DNA of 52,055 nt from Aureimonas sp. AU12 (GTDB taxonomy: Bacteria; Pseudomonadota; Alphaproteobacteria; Rhizobiales; Rhizobiaceae): contig NZ_BBWH01000014.1 in the NCBI RefSeq assembly GCF_001463705.1, positions 1 to 52,055 on the forward strand, in the 5' to 3' direction. Shown here one piece after another: positions 1 through 9,026 of this stretch (position 1 is its first letter; the number at the start of each line of letters is the position of its first letter). The notes beneath the pieces are model-generated. The model was not told the DNA's origin. It made no database searches and saw only the letters and a list, made by a program, of their open reading frames with translations. Made by a program: the position numbers and the translations under genes.

Positions 1-58
1 GTTCGGCGGGGACCGACCGCCCCGCCCGCCGAGACCGTCCTTCCCCACTGAGCCCGCA

Positions 59-1105
59 TTGCCCCGCCTCACGTTCCCGCCCCAGCGCAGCGCAGCGCCG
101 AAGATCCCGACGCCGCCCGCGCAGCCGGGCCTCGTCTGGGGCTTCTCGATCGATGGGGACCGCATCGCGGCGCTGGGAGAGGCCGACCTCGATCTGCTGG
201 GCTCCGGCGAGACGGAGGGAGACGAGGCGGAGTTCCGCTGGCTGCACCTGAACCTTGCCAACCAAGGCACCCGGCGCTGGATCGAGGAGCAGGCGGCGCT
301 GCCCGAGGCGGTGCGCGAACTCATGCTGTCGAGCGAGACGCACCAGCGGGCGCTCGTGGTGGAGGGGCATGTCGCCTGCGTCCTCCACGATTTCGAGGTG
401 GATTTCGGCACCGAGGAGACCTCGCGCGTCGGTTCGCTGTCGCTGGCGCTCGGCGCCAACGCGATGCTGACCGCCCGCCACCATCCGCTCTCGGCCGGCA
501 ACGTGGTGCGCCGGCGCGTCGAGGCTGGCGCGCGGCCGCGCGATGCCGCGCAAGCCTTCGACCTCGCGGTCGGCGCGATCCTCGAGATCGCGGCGCGGCG
601 GGCCACCGTGCTCGGCGTCGCCGTGCAGGGAAGCGAGGACAAGCTCCTCGCCGACGGCTGGGAGCCCGACCCCAAGGCCCTCGCCGCGCTTCGCCGCGAG
701 GGCGTGCGCCTGCACCGGCAGGTCTCGGGCATCCGCGCCGTGCTGCAACGCCTGGAGACCGACGAGGAATTGCCCGAGCCGCTGCTGGCGACGATGGAGA
801 AGCTGAACCAGCGCGTCGTCTCGTTGCATGGCGATGTCGGGGCGGCGCAGGGCGACCTTCGCCTGCTGCGCGACGAGATCGACCTGCAGATGACGCAGCG
901 CACCAACCGCAACCTCTACGTCCTGTCGATCCTCTCGGCGCTGCTCCTGCCGGCGACGCTCGTCACCGGCTTCTTCGGCATGAACACCGGCGGCATGCCG
1001 TGGAGCGGCTCGGCGCACGGCACGCTCTTTGCCGGAGCCGCCGTCGCGGGCTCGGCCGCCTCGATCTATCTCTGGCTGCGCGGCAAGGACTTTCTCGGAA
1101 GCTGA
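59..1105 (+). CDS. CorA-family divalent cation transporter, ZntB-like
   Basis: The 348-residue product is a membrane transporter of the CorA family. It has a long cytoplasmic N-terminal domain of about 285 residues with an alpha-helical stalk, then two C-terminal membrane segments. The first segment ends in the family signature GFFGMNTGGMPW, where GMN is the pore motif and the following Thr-Gly-Gly-x-Pro-Trp matches the ZntB branch better than Mg2+ CorA. ZntB proteins move Zn2+, but the substrate is inferred here. The start is a TTG at 59, and the upstream sequence is too short and GC-rich to show a convincing ribosome site, so the start is uncertain. The gene converges on the MscS-like gene with a 13-bp gap. 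Confidence 0.88.
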   Translation: MPRLTFPPQRSAAPKIPTPPAQPGLVWGFSIDGDRIAALGEADLDLLGSGETEGDEAEFRWLHLNLANQGTRRWIEEQAALPEAVRELMLSSETHQRALVVEGHVACVLHDFEVDFGTEETSRVGSLSLALGANAMLTARHHPLSAGNVVRRRVEAGARPRDAAQAFDLAVGAILEIAARRATVLGVAVQGSEDKLLADGWEPDPKALAALRREGVRLHRQVSGIRAVLQRLETDEELPEPLLATMEKLNQRVVSLHGDVGAAQGDLRLLRDEIDLQMTQRTNRNLYVLSILSALLLPATLVTGFFGMNTGGMPWSGSAHGTLFAGAAVAGSAASIYLWLRGKDFLGS

Positions 1106-1118
1106 CGCCCGTCGCCGC

Positions 1119-3461
1119 TCAGGCGGTGGCGACCAGCGCGATCCCGTCGCTTCGGAAGCGCTCCAGCATGGCGAAGAAGATCGCCGAGCGCGTGGTGTAG
1201 ACGGCGCGCGGCCCCGCGACGAAGGCGAAGGACTTGAAGACGATCTTGCCGTCCTCGATGCCGTCGATGAAGACGGACGGCGCGGGATCGGCGAGCACCG
1301 CCTCGTGCGCGGCATAGATGTCGAGCAGCGCGCGCCGCACGTTGGCGACGTCCACGTCGAGCGGCGCGGCGAAGACGATCTGGATGCGCCCGAGCGGGTT
1401 CGCCAGCGTCATGTTGCGGATCGTCTTGGTAATCAGCTCGGAATTGGGCACGATCAGGGTCGAGCGGTCGGCGATCTGGATCTCGGTGGAGCGCACGCTG
1501 ATGCGCCGCACGTCGCCCTCGTCGGTGCCGATGCGCACGGTGTCGCCGATCTTCACCGGCCGCTCGGCGAGGAGAATGAGGCCGGAGACGAAGTTCTGGG
1601 TGATCGCCTGCAGACCGAAGCCGATGCCGACCGAGAGCGCCGAGACCACGAGGGCGATGCGCTCGACGCCGATGCCGAGCGCCGTCAGCGCCCAGAAGCC
1701 GGCGAGGATGATGCCGGCATAGCTGACGATGGTGGAGACCGAATTGCGCGCACCGGGGTCGAGGTCGGTGGCCGGAAGGTAGCGTTCGTCGAGCCAGTGG
1801 CGCACCCCGCGCATCAGCGCGATGCCGACCGCCAGCACCACCACCGCCTTGAGGATCGAGCCCGGCACGATGGTGAAGCCGCCGATGTTGATCTCGGCGG
1901 AGTTTCCGAACTGGTAGAAGAGCGAGCTGGCGCCCGGCCCGAGCGGCCCCGACAGGAGGATCGCCGCGAGCACGAGGATGGCGATGCGCAGGACCGCCGA
2001 CAGCACCACGCCGATCTGGCCGACCTGCGACTTGCGAAGGCCGAGGCCCGCGTGGAGCGAGCGCCCGAGCCGGCTCTCGCCCGACAGGAGCGTGGTGCAG
2101 AGATCGTCGGCCACCACGAGCAGCAGATAGGCCGCCGCCGCGACGATCGCGGTCCAGATCGTCTGCCGGCTGAGGAAGAGCGCGAAATTCACGTAGCCCT
2201 GGAACGCCGCGACGACGCTGACGACGACGCAGATCCAGGCGGCCAGCGTCGCCAGCGTCACGAGCGTCGTCTGCGCGCTCGGCTCGCGGCTCGCCCCTTC
2301 CGGGTGATTGCGCCGCAGGCGGCCGAGACTGACGAGAACGGCGACGATGAGGCCGCAATAGGTGAAGGCGACGACGTAGTTGAGGAGGATCGCGGCCGGC
2401 TGGCTGACGCCCACCGCCCGCCCCGTCTCGACGATCGCGACGCCGCAGAAGGTCAGGACGGCGCAGAGGCCGGGATAGGATCGCAGCCGCCGCGCGGCAT
2501 CCTCTCCGATCGGCAGCAGGCGCCAGGACGGCTTGCCGACGAGCAGCAGCCCGGCGCCGAGCGCCAGAACGAAGGCGCCGACCGTGGCCGTCACCGTCAG
2601 CATCTCGGCGAGCGGGCGCACGCCTCGCGTCAGGAAGCCCGCCCAGTTCGCCGTGGCATAGACGGCGAGGAAGCCGAGCGCCGAGGTCAGCGTGCCCACG
2701 AGCACGAACCAGAGCGCCAGCCCCGAGCGCCGGGCGCGCGAGGCCGGAACCTGGCTCACCGCGAAGTTGCGCCCGGCCTGGCGCAGGCGCCGCCGCACCG
2801 GCAGGATGAGCACGGCGGCAATCGCCAGCGCGCCCGCCAGCGCCAGAAGCCGCAAGGGCAGATTGGCCTGCGGAATGCGGTTGAGCGCGTCGCCGAAGAA
2901 GTCTCGGAAGCGCGCGCTGTCGTCGGGCAGGCTGGCGCCGACCACGCTCCAGAGCGCCGGCGAGAGCGGCGAGGCGACGAGCTTGAACGTATCGCGGCTG
3001 AACGCCTCGTTGATCTCGAGGATCATCCGGTCGATCAGGTCCTTGGCGTCGGCCGCGAGCAGGCGCCCGCGCTTGATCGCCGAGTCGAGATCGCCGCGCT
3101 CGGTGTCGAGCTTATCGCGCTGCGCCTTGACGTCGGGCGCCTCGGCGTCGGTCGCCTCGCCGAGTTCGGCGATGCGGGCGTCCATCGCCTCCAGCTGCGG
3201 CACGAGCAGCGCCACGGCGGCGTTGGCGGCGGTGCCGACCGCCATACCGCGATCGCGCAGCTCGGCCTTGCGGGCCGCATCCGTGTCCCCGTCGGCGGCC
3301 TGCGTGATGGCGCCGAGCTCGGCCGTCTGCGCGTCGAGCACGGCGATCGGATCGGGCGCGGCGACCGCGCCGTCCTGAGCCTGCGCGAGCGTTGCCGCCA
3401 TGAAGAGAAGGCAGCCGGCGAGTGCGGCAGCCCATGCCCGCAGGAAGGTCTTGATCGTCAT
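1119..3461 (-). CDS. DUF3772/MscS-family mechanosensitive ion channel
   Basis: The 780-residue product is a large inner-membrane channel of the MscS superfamily. A cleavable signal peptide (about residues 1-28, ending AQAQ) is followed by a periplasmic DUF3772-like helical domain. About ten hydrophobic segments come next, then the MscS core: a pore helix region near GIGFGLQAITQNFVSG, a beta domain with GDTVRIG and a C-terminal alpha/beta domain. The start at 3461 was chosen because GGAGG lies just upstream and the signal peptide begins there; a longer reading frame upstream lacks these signs. Such channels release solutes on hypo-osmotic shock. The gene stands alone, convergent with the CorA gene and divergent from the TauE gene. 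Confidence 0.9.
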   Translation of the reverse strand: MTIKTFLRAWAAALAGCLLFMAATLAQAQDGAVAAPDPIAVLDAQTAELGAITQAADGDTDAARKAELRDRGMAVGTAANAAVALLVPQLEAMDARIAELGEATDAEAPDVKAQRDKLDTERGDLDSAIKRGRLLAADAKDLIDRMILEINEAFSRDTFKLVASPLSPALWSVVGASLPDDSARFRDFFGDALNRIPQANLPLRLLALAGALAIAAVLILPVRRRLRQAGRNFAVSQVPASRARRSGLALWFVLVGTLTSALGFLAVYATANWAGFLTRGVRPLAEMLTVTATVGAFVLALGAGLLLVGKPSWRLLPIGEDAARRLRSYPGLCAVLTFCGVAIVETGRAVGVSQPAAILLNYVVAFTYCGLIVAVLVSLGRLRRNHPEGASREPSAQTTLVTLATLAAWICVVVSVVAAFQGYVNFALFLSRQTIWTAIVAAAAYLLLVVADDLCTTLLSGESRLGRSLHAGLGLRKSQVGQIGVVLSAVLRIAILVLAAILLSGPLGPGASSLFYQFGNSAEINIGGFTIVPGSILKAVVVLAVGIALMRGVRHWLDERYLPATDLDPGARNSVSTIVSYAGIILAGFWALTALGIGVERIALVVSALSVGIGFGLQAITQNFVSGLILLAERPVKIGDTVRIGTDEGDVRRISVRSTEIQIADRSTLIVPNSELITKTIRNMTLANPLGRIQIVFAAPLDVDVANVRRALLDIYAAHEAVLADPAPSVFIDGIEDGKIVFKSFAFVAGPRAVYTTRSAIFFAMLERFRSDGIALVATA

Positions 3462-3777
3462 CGATGCGTCCCCTCCGGTCGCGTCGCCGCTCCGGTCTCT
3501 CGAACTCGCGGTGTCGTTCCGGCCCCGCCCCATCCCCCCGGACGGATCGCGCATCCGTGCAGGCGACGCGATCCCGGCGCATGGACCTGCGGCCCGGCCA
3601 TAATGTGGCGAGCCTTGCCCGGACCTCACGGTTCGGCGCCGGCTTGCCCGTCCGCCGATCCTGCGGGACAAGGTCGGGCGCGGCACGGCGAATCACGGGT
3701 GGCTCGGGCGCGCGACCCGGCAAGCGCGGTCGCTCCCCGCATGCCGGGTCGATCGAACGCAACGGGCGGGATCTCGC
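3462..3777. other. Divergent intergenic region, no gene seen
   Basis: This 316-bp gap separates the divergent MscS-like and TauE-like genes and should carry both promoters. It is as GC-rich as the coding DNA. I see a small inverted repeat (CGGAT/ATCCG near 3544-3558) and an ATAATG stretch near 3601 that could contribute to a minus-strand -10. I find no convincing coding region, RNA gene or operator. Confidence 0.4.
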
Positions 3778-4548
3778 ATGCCAGGCATCTTCGACGGACT
3801 GATCGCGACGCCGCTGACGCTGGGTCTGGCCTTGATGGCGGCCTTCTTCGTCGGCCTGTCGAAGGGCGGCCTGCCGGTCGTGGGCATGCTCAGCGTGCCC
3901 ATCCTGGCGCTCGCCATGCCGCCGCTGGCGGCCGCCGCGCTCATCCTGCCGATCTACGTCGTGTCGGACCTCGTCGGCATCTATCTCTACCGCCACCGCT
4001 ACAACCTGCGGAACCTCGCGATCCTCGCCCCGGCCAGCTTCGTCGGCGTCGCCATCGGCTGGGCCACCGTGTCGATCATCCCCGACCGCGCCATCACCTT
4101 CACGATCGGCGCCCTCGGCCTGCTGTTCTGCCTCGATGCGTTCGCCAAGCGGCGCCGGCCCGTGGCGGCACGCCCGGCCGACGTGCCGCGCGGCCTGTTC
4201 TGGGGCGTCCTGTCGGGGATCTCGTCCTTCATTTCGCATGCGGGCGGGCCGCCCTATCAGATGTACGTTCTGCCCCAGCGGCTTGAGAAGCTCGAATATG
4301 CGGGGACGACGACGATCCTCTTCGCCTTCGTCAATGCGGTGAAGGTCTTCTTCTACTGGCAGCTCGGGCAGGTCTCGATCGCCGGCAATCTCGAACCGAC
4401 GCTCGTTCTCCTGCCGATCAGCGTCGCCGCCGCCTTCCTCGGCGCCTGGGCGACGCGGCGCATCGACGAGCGCCTGTTCTTCAAGCTGGTGGAAGGCGTG
4501 CTCTTCGCGTCGTCCCTTCTCCTCGTCGTCAAGGCGATCCGCGGCTGA
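3778..4548 (+). CDS. TauE/SafE-family sulfite/organic-anion exporter
   Basis: The 256-residue inner-membrane protein has about eight hydrophobic segments arranged as two repeats, as in the TauE/SafE family (formerly DUF81). The N-terminal repeat shows the typical FVGLSKGGLPVVGML stretch. The second shows SFISHAGGPPYQMYVLPQ, which matches the conserved H-x-G-x-P-x-x motif. Family members export sulfite, sulfoacetate or related anions, but the substrate cannot be read from this sequence and no sulfur genes are adjacent. The ATG at 3778 follows GGGCGGGA. The gene converges on selO with only 16 bp between stops. Confidence 0.88.
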   Translation: MPGIFDGLIATPLTLGLALMAAFFVGLSKGGLPVVGMLSVPILALAMPPLAAAALILPIYVVSDLVGIYLYRHRYNLRNLAILAPASFVGVAIGWATVSIIPDRAITFTIGALGLLFCLDAFAKRRRPVAARPADVPRGLFWGVLSGISSFISHAGGPPYQMYVLPQRLEKLEYAGTTTILFAFVNAVKVFFYWQLGQVSIAGNLEPTLVLLPISVAAAFLGAWATRRIDERLFFKLVEGVLFASSLLLVVKAIRG

Positions 4549-4564
4549 CGGGGCGCCGGCCGGT

Positions 4565-6031
4565 TCAGGTGCCGCAGAAGGTCCGGTAGGGCTCAATGGC
4601 GATCGGCGGCGGCTCCCCCTCGCCCGGCTGGTCGTCGTAGGGCCGGGAAAGACGGGCGTTCAGCGCCTCGAACGGGCCGAAATCGGCATGGCCGACCGCC
4701 GCCTCGATCGCGGCCTCCACGCGGTGGTTGCGCGGAATCACGGCCGGGTTCGTCCGGCGCATGGCCGCGCGCCGCTCAGCCGGGTCCATACCATCCCTTG
4801 CGAGACGCTCGCGCCAGCGCACGGCCCAGTCGTCGAACGCGGCAGGGTCGCGGAACAGGATGCGCACCGCGTCGTTGCCGCCGGTCTCGGCCTCGCAGAG
4901 CCGGCGGAAGGTCAGCGTCTGATCGGCGCCGTTCGCCTCCATCCGGTCGAGGAGGTCCTGTGCCAGCGCCGCATCGCCATCCTCCCAGGGCGCGCCCAGG
5001 CCGATCTTGCGGCGCAGGCCGTCGACATAGGCATCACCCATCAGAGCGGGAAAGACGGAGAGGGCCGCATTGGCCCGCTCCACCGCCGCTTCGCGGTCGC
5101 TCGCGATGAGCGGCAGCAGGCTTTCGGCGAGGCGCACGAGGTTCCAGTGCGCGATGCCCGGCTGGTTGGCGAAGGCGTAGCGGCCGTTGCGGTCGATCGA
5201 GGAGAAGACCGCCGCCGGATCATAAGCGTCGAGGAAGGCGCAAGGGCCGTAATCGATGGTCTCGCCGGAGATCGACATGTTGTCGGTGTTCATGACGCCG
5301 TGAACGAAGCCGACGCTCATCCACTGCGCGACGAGCCGCACCTGCCGGCGCATGACCCCTTCGAAGAAGGCGAGAGCGGGCTCGGGCGCCTCGGCCGCCG
5401 CCGGATCGTGGCGGGCGATGGCATAGTCGACGAGGCGCCGCAGCCCGTCCTCGTCGCCGCGCGCGGCGAAGAACTGGAACGTGCCGATGCGGATGTGGCT
5501 GGCGGCGACGCGCGTCAGCACCGCGCCCGGCAGTTCCGTCTCGCGCAGCACGCTTTCGCCGGTCTCGACGGCGGCGAGAGCGCGGGTGGTGGGGATGCCG
5601 AGCGCCGCCATGGCCTCGCTCACCAGATACTCGCGCAGCACCGGGCCGAGCGCTGCGCGCCCGTCGCCCCGGCGCGAGAAGGGTGTCGGCCCCGAGCCCT
5701 TGAGCTGGATGTCGAAGCGTCGGCCCTCCCCGTCCACCACCTCGCCGAGCAACACCGCGCGCCCGTCGCCGAGCTGCGGCACGAACTGGCCGAACTGATG
5801 CCCGGCATAGGCGAGCGCGATCGGATCGGCGCCCTCGGGCACGCTGGCACCCGACAGGAAGGCGGCCCCCGCCGGGCTGTCGAGCGCCTCCGCATCGAGG
5901 CCTAGAGCCTCGGCGAGCGGCCGGTTCAGCCGGATCAGCCGCGGCCGCATCACTGGCGTCGGCGCGACCCGCGCGAAGAAGGCCGGCGGCAGAGCGGCAT
6001 AGCTGTTGTCGAAGGCAATCGGATGGGACAT
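4565..6031 (-). CDS. selO: Protein adenylyltransferase SelO (YdiU family)
   Basis: The 488-residue product belongs to the SelO pseudokinase family, which transfers AMP to Ser, Thr or Tyr of target proteins and takes part in the oxidative stress response. Visible family motifs include [10 protein letters not shown], the lysine-bearing [14 protein letters not shown], the [16 protein letters not shown] metal-binding loop and a C-terminal CGT. The cysteine is third from the end, where eukaryotic SelO carries selenocysteine and bacterial forms usually have cysteine. The start at 6031 (MSHPIAF) fits the family N-terminus; a longer frame reaches 6142 without support. It lies 155 bp downstream of the LuxR gene on the same strand. 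Confidence 0.95.
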   Translation of the reverse strand: MSHPIAFDNSYAALPPAFFARVAPTPVMRPRLIRLNRPLAEALGLDAEALDSPAGAAFLSGASVPEGADPIALAYAGHQFGQFVPQLGDGRAVLLGEVVDGEGRRFDIQLKGSGPTPFSRRGDGRAALGPVLREYLVSEAMAALGIPTTRALAAVETGESVLRETELPGAVLTRVAASHIRIGTFQFFAARGDEDGLRRLVDYAIARHDPAAAEAPEPALAFFEGVMRRQVRLVAQWMSVGFVHGVMNTDNMSISGETIDYGPCAFLDAYDPAAVFSSIDRNGRYAFANQPGIAHWNLVRLAESLLPLIASDREAAVERANAALSVFPALMGDAYVDGLRRKIGLGAPWEDGDAALAQDLLDRMEANGADQTLTFRRLCEAETGGNDAVRILFRDPAAFDDWAVRWRERLARDGMDPAERRAAMRRTNPAVIPRNHRVEAAIEAAVGHADFGPFEALNARLSRPYDDQPGEGEPPPIAIEPYRTFCGT

Positions 6032-6186
6032 GGAGGCTCCGCGAACGGCCGAGAGAGGCGGCGGCGGATCGCCGCTGCCTCCGGCGGCCGGGACGGCCCC
6101 AAGATAGGGAGCCGACCGACCGTTCTCAACGCGCGAGGCCATGTGGACGTTACCATCGCGCGGCCCGCCTCACGATCTCCGCGTCG

Positions 6187-6951
6187 TCAAGAGAGGAGCC
6201 TGTAATGCGCCGCGCGGGCGACGAGCTGGGCGCGGTTGCGGGCGCCGAGTTTGCGGGCGGCGGCGTTGAGATGCATCGTCACGGTGGGCGCCGAGCGGTT
6301 GATCTTCAGCGAGATCTCCTTGGCCGACAGCCCCTCGCCCGAAAACCGCACGCATTCGCGCTCGCGCGGGGTCAGGCGCACGGCGCGCGACTGGCGCTCG
6401 GCCTCGCCGAAGAGCGGCTCGATCGCGGCGTGGACGGCATGGGCGAGAAGCGCGAAATCGGCCAGATGCTCCTGCGCCTCGCGGTCGAAATCGGCCGCCG
6501 CGTCGTGGCGGATACCCGTCACGGTGGCGCAGTCGCCGCGCAGGAGATGGATCGGCACCGTCATGCCGCAGGTGATGCGGGCGTCGTGGACATAATCGAC
6601 CACCGGGGCATGCACCTCGCTGAGCGAGCGGTTCAGCACCGTGCGATCGTCGCGCCGGTAGCTCCAGACGAAGGGCTTGGGGCTCTGCAGCGCAAGATGC
6701 TGCACGGGGTCGATCTGGTAGAAGCCGCTCGACGACCAGAGCGCCGCCATGTCGGCGGGTACGTCGCGCATGCCGAAATAGGACGGCGTGATCAGCGTTC
6801 CCTCATGCGTGTAGGTCACCGGGGTGTAGTCGTAGATCAGCGCCGTGAGGCCGAGATGGCTCATCGCCTGATGCGCGTGGTCGAGCTTGCCGTCGATCCC
6901 CGCGATCGCCTCCAGCCCTTCCTCGAACTCCGAAACGTGCCAAGCCATCAA
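6187..6951 (-). CDS. LuxR-type receptor of the plant-responsive solo subfamily (PipR/OryR-like)
   Basis: The 254-residue regulator has an autoinducer-binding domain (about residues 10-170) and a LuxR helix-turn-helix (about 190-250, starting LTPRERECVRFSGEGLSAKEI). The pocket residues can be aligned from the invariant Asp81-Pro82 pair (TraR D70-P71). Trp96 matches TraR W85, but residue 68 is Met where TraR has W57, and residue 72 is Trp where TraR has Y61. These two substitutions mark the plant-associated LuxR solos (OryR, XccR, PsoR, PipR), which answer plant-derived compounds rather than acyl-homoserine lactones. No luxI-type synthase gene is in the window. The gene is divergent from a proline iminopeptidase-like gene with a lux-box-like palindrome between them. 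Function is inferred from family and context. Confidence 0.9.
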   Translation of the reverse strand: MMAWHVSEFEEGLEAIAGIDGKLDHAHQAMSHLGLTALIYDYTPVTYTHEGTLITPSYFGMRDVPADMAALWSSSGFYQIDPVQHLALQSPKPFVWSYRRDDRTVLNRSLSEVHAPVVDYVHDARITCGMTVPIHLLRGDCATVTGIRHDAAADFDREAQEHLADFALLAHAVHAAIEPLFGEAERQSRAVRLTPRERECVRFSGEGLSAKEISLKINRSAPTVTMHLNAAARKLGARNRAQLVARAAHYRLLS

Positions 6952-7027
6952 CGCCTTGCCCTGCGACTGCCAATCGATGCGGCATGTTCACATTTTGAGC
7001 GCCCGGCGGCAAGATGGCGACGCCACG

Positions 7028-7047
7028 ACCTATCGATTCTGATAGCT
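7028..7047. promoter_or_regulatory. lux-box-like operator
   Basis: The 20-bp sequence ACCTATCGATTCTGATAGCT is an imperfect palindrome whose arms CTATC and GATAG are exact inverted repeats. It fits the general lux-box pattern NNCT-N12-AGNN. It lies 76 bp from the divergent luxR start and about 63 bp from the hydrolase start. A possible -10 element (TATGGT) lies at 7071-7076, which would put the palindrome centre near -45. That is close to the usual -42.5 spacing of LuxR-activated promoters. Confidence 0.65.
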
Positions 7048-7070
7048 TTCGCACCAAGGCGTCCCGGACC

Positions 7071-7076
7071 TATGGT
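7071..7076 (+). promoter_or_regulatory. Possible -10 element of the pip-dpp operon
   Basis: TATGGT matches four of six positions of the sigma-70 -10 consensus. A 17-bp spacer places the -35 position at 7048-7053, directly beside the lux-box-like palindrome. The -35 sequence TTCGCA is poor, as expected for an activator-dependent promoter. The call rests on spacing alone. Confidence 0.35.
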
Positions 7077-7109
7077 CCCGCCGACGAGAAGCCGAGGGAG
7101 TGGACAGCC

Positions 7110-8003
7110 ATGTGGCGTGAGATCGAACCGGACGAGACGCGGCGCATCGCCGTCGAGGGCGGCGAGGTCGTCACCTATTCCTTCGGCAGCGGCGACGACG
7201 TCGTCCTGCTTTTGAACGGCGGCCCGGGCCTGCCCTGCGACTACCTGCGCGACAGCCATTCCTGCCTGATCGACCACGGCTACCGCGTCGTCGCCTTCGA
7301 CCAGCTCGGCACCGGGCGCTCCGACCGGCCGACCGATCCCGCCCTCTGGACGATCGAGCGCTACGTGCGTGAGGTCGAGACCGTCCGCCAGACGCTCGGG
7401 CTCGGTCCGGTCCATCTCGTCGGCCAGTCCTGGGGCGGCTGGCTCTCGGTGGAATATGCGCTGACGCATCCGGACGCCCTGCGCACGCTGGTGCTGGAAA
7501 ACACCGCCGCCGACATTCCCCATCTCGTCGGCGAGCTCGATCGGCTGCGCGAGGCGCTGGGCTCCGAGACCGTGGCGATGATGCAGCGTCACGAGGCCGA
7601 GGGCACGCTCGACCATCCCGAATATCAGGCCGCCATCACCGTCCTCAACTATCGCCATGTCTGCCGCCTCGCGGAATGGCCGGCGCCGGTGAAGCGCTCG
7701 CTCGGCGACTGGAACATGGGGCCCTACGAGACGATCCAGGGGCCGAACGAGTTCACCTATACCGGCAATCTCAAGGACTGGAACCGTGTGCCCGATATGC
7801 ACCGGATCACCGTCCCGACGCTCATCACGGTCGGCCAGCACGACGAACTGACGCCGGCCTGCGCCATGCGGATGAAGCATGCGCTGCCCGACGCCGAGCT
7901 GAAGGTGTTCCCCAATTCCAGCCACATGCCCTTCTTCGAAGAGCCGGCGGCGTTCTTTCCGGTGCTCGTCGATTTCCTGGCGCGGCGCGGCGGCCGCGCA
8001 TGA
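7110..8003 (+). CDS. Proline iminopeptidase-family alpha/beta hydrolase
   Basis: The 297-residue product is an alpha/beta hydrolase of the proline iminopeptidase family, cytoplasmic with no signal peptide. The oxyanion-hole loop reads NGGPG (residues 36-40), where the family usually has HGGPG. The nucleophile is Ser107 in GQSWGG, and the likely acid and base are Asp245 (GQHDELT) and His272 (SSHMPF). The start at 7110 has GAGGGAG upstream; an upstream in-frame ATG at 7014 would put the lux-box-like site inside the gene. It is the first gene of a run with dppBCDF and dppA, and sits divergent from a plant-type LuxR solo, the arrangement known for pip genes. It may release N-terminal proline from imported peptides or process the signal. 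Confidence 0.88.
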   Translation: MWREIEPDETRRIAVEGGEVVTYSFGSGDDVVLLLNGGPGLPCDYLRDSHSCLIDHGYRVVAFDQLGTGRSDRPTDPALWTIERYVREVETVRQTLGLGPVHLVGQSWGGWLSVEYALTHPDALRTLVLENTAADIPHLVGELDRLREALGSETVAMMQRHEAEGTLDHPEYQAAITVLNYRHVCRLAEWPAPVKRSLGDWNMGPYETIQGPNEFTYTGNLKDWNRVPDMHRITVPTLITVGQHDELTPACAMRMKHALPDAELKVFPNSSHMPFFEEPAAFFPVLVDFLARRGGRA

Positions 8004-8087
8004 GGGCGCCGGCCGGGCTCACCGAAACAGGCGCAACCTCGGGCGGGTGCCCTCGCGCTCGGCTTGCCGGCAAGGCGGCCTGACCCG

Positions 8088-9026
8088 ATGCATCGCTACC
8101 GCTTCGTCCTGACCCGGCCCTTCCAGCTCATCCCGGTGCTCCTGGGCATCAGCATCGTCACCTTCGTGCTGGTGCGCTCGATCCCCGGCGATCCCGCCCG
8201 CCTCATCCTCGGCACGCGCGCGACGCCCGAGGCCTTGGCGCGGGTGCGCGCCCAGTTCGGCCTCGATGCGCCGCTCTGGACCCAGTATCTCTACTTCCTG
8301 AAGAACCTCGGCGCCGGCGAGATGGGCCGCTCCATCCTCTACAAGGTGGACGTGCTCGGCCTCATCGCCAGCCGCATCGAGCCGACGCTGGTGCTGGTGG
8401 CGGGCGCCGTCGCGCTCTCGCTTCTCATCTGCGTGCCGATGGCGACCTTCGCCGCGCGCCATCGCGGCGGCCCGGTGGATCAGGGCGTGCGCTTCGTCTC
8501 GACGATGGGCCTCGGCCTGCCGAACTTCTGGCTGGCGATCATGCTCATCATCCTCTTCTCGGTGACGCTCGACTGGTTCCCCGTCTCCGGCTACGGCCAG
8601 ACGCTGCCCGACAAGCTGCACCACATGGTGCTGCCCTGGGCGACGATCGCGCTGTCGCTGTCGGCGGTGCTGACGCGGAGCCTGCGCGCCACGCTGGTCG
8701 CCGAGATGCAGTCGGACGTGGCGCTGGCCGCCCGCGCCCGCGGGCTGCCCGAAGGCGTCATCTTCCGCCGCCACGTCCTGCCGAACTCGATCCTGCCGAC
8801 ACTCAACCTCCTCGCCGTCAACATCGGCTGGCTGATCGGCGGTACGGTCGTGGTGGAGCAGGTCTTCGCCATCCCCGGCATGGGGCAGCTGCTGGTGCGG
8901 GCGATCTTCTCGCGCGACTACATGGTGGTGCAGGGCGTCGCCATGGTCTTCGCGGTGGCTACCGTGCTCGTCAATTTCCTCGCCGATATTCTCACCGTCA
9001 CGGCCGATCCGCGGGTGAAGCTGTGA
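8088..9026 (+). CDS. dppB: Peptide ABC transporter permease, DppB type
   Basis: The 312-residue permease has six predicted membrane segments. It shows the OppB/DppB N-terminus (RFQLIPVLLGISIVTF-like, followed by the RSIPGDPA stretch) and an EAA loop near ALAARARGLPEGVIFRRHVLPN that contacts the ATPases. It is one half of the inner-membrane pore for di- or oligopeptides. The ATG at 8088 follows AAGGCGG, and a TTG frame start at 8064 is less likely. It lies 84 bp after the hydrolase gene and overlaps dppC by 4 bp. Confidence 0.93.
   Translation: MHRYRFVLTRPFQLIPVLLGISIVTFVLVRSIPGDPARLILGTRATPEALARVRAQFGLDAPLWTQYLYFLKNLGAGEMGRSILYKVDVLGLIASRIEPTLVLVAGAVALSLLICVPMATFAARHRGGPVDQGVRFVSTMGLGLPNFWLAIMLIILFSVTLDWFPVSGYGQTLPDKLHHMVLPWATIALSLSAVLTRSLRATLVAEMQSDVALAARARGLPEGVIFRRHVLPNSILPTLNLLAVNIGWLIGGTVVVEQVFAIPGMGQLLVRAIFSRDYMVVQGVAMVFAVATVLVNFLADILTVTADPRVKL

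Noticed and set aside
1029-4286. A 1,085-codon plus-strand open frame across the MscS-like and TauE-like genes
   Set aside because: Its product is Arg/Asp/Glu/His-rich without recognisable domains, and it overlaps two well-supported genes.
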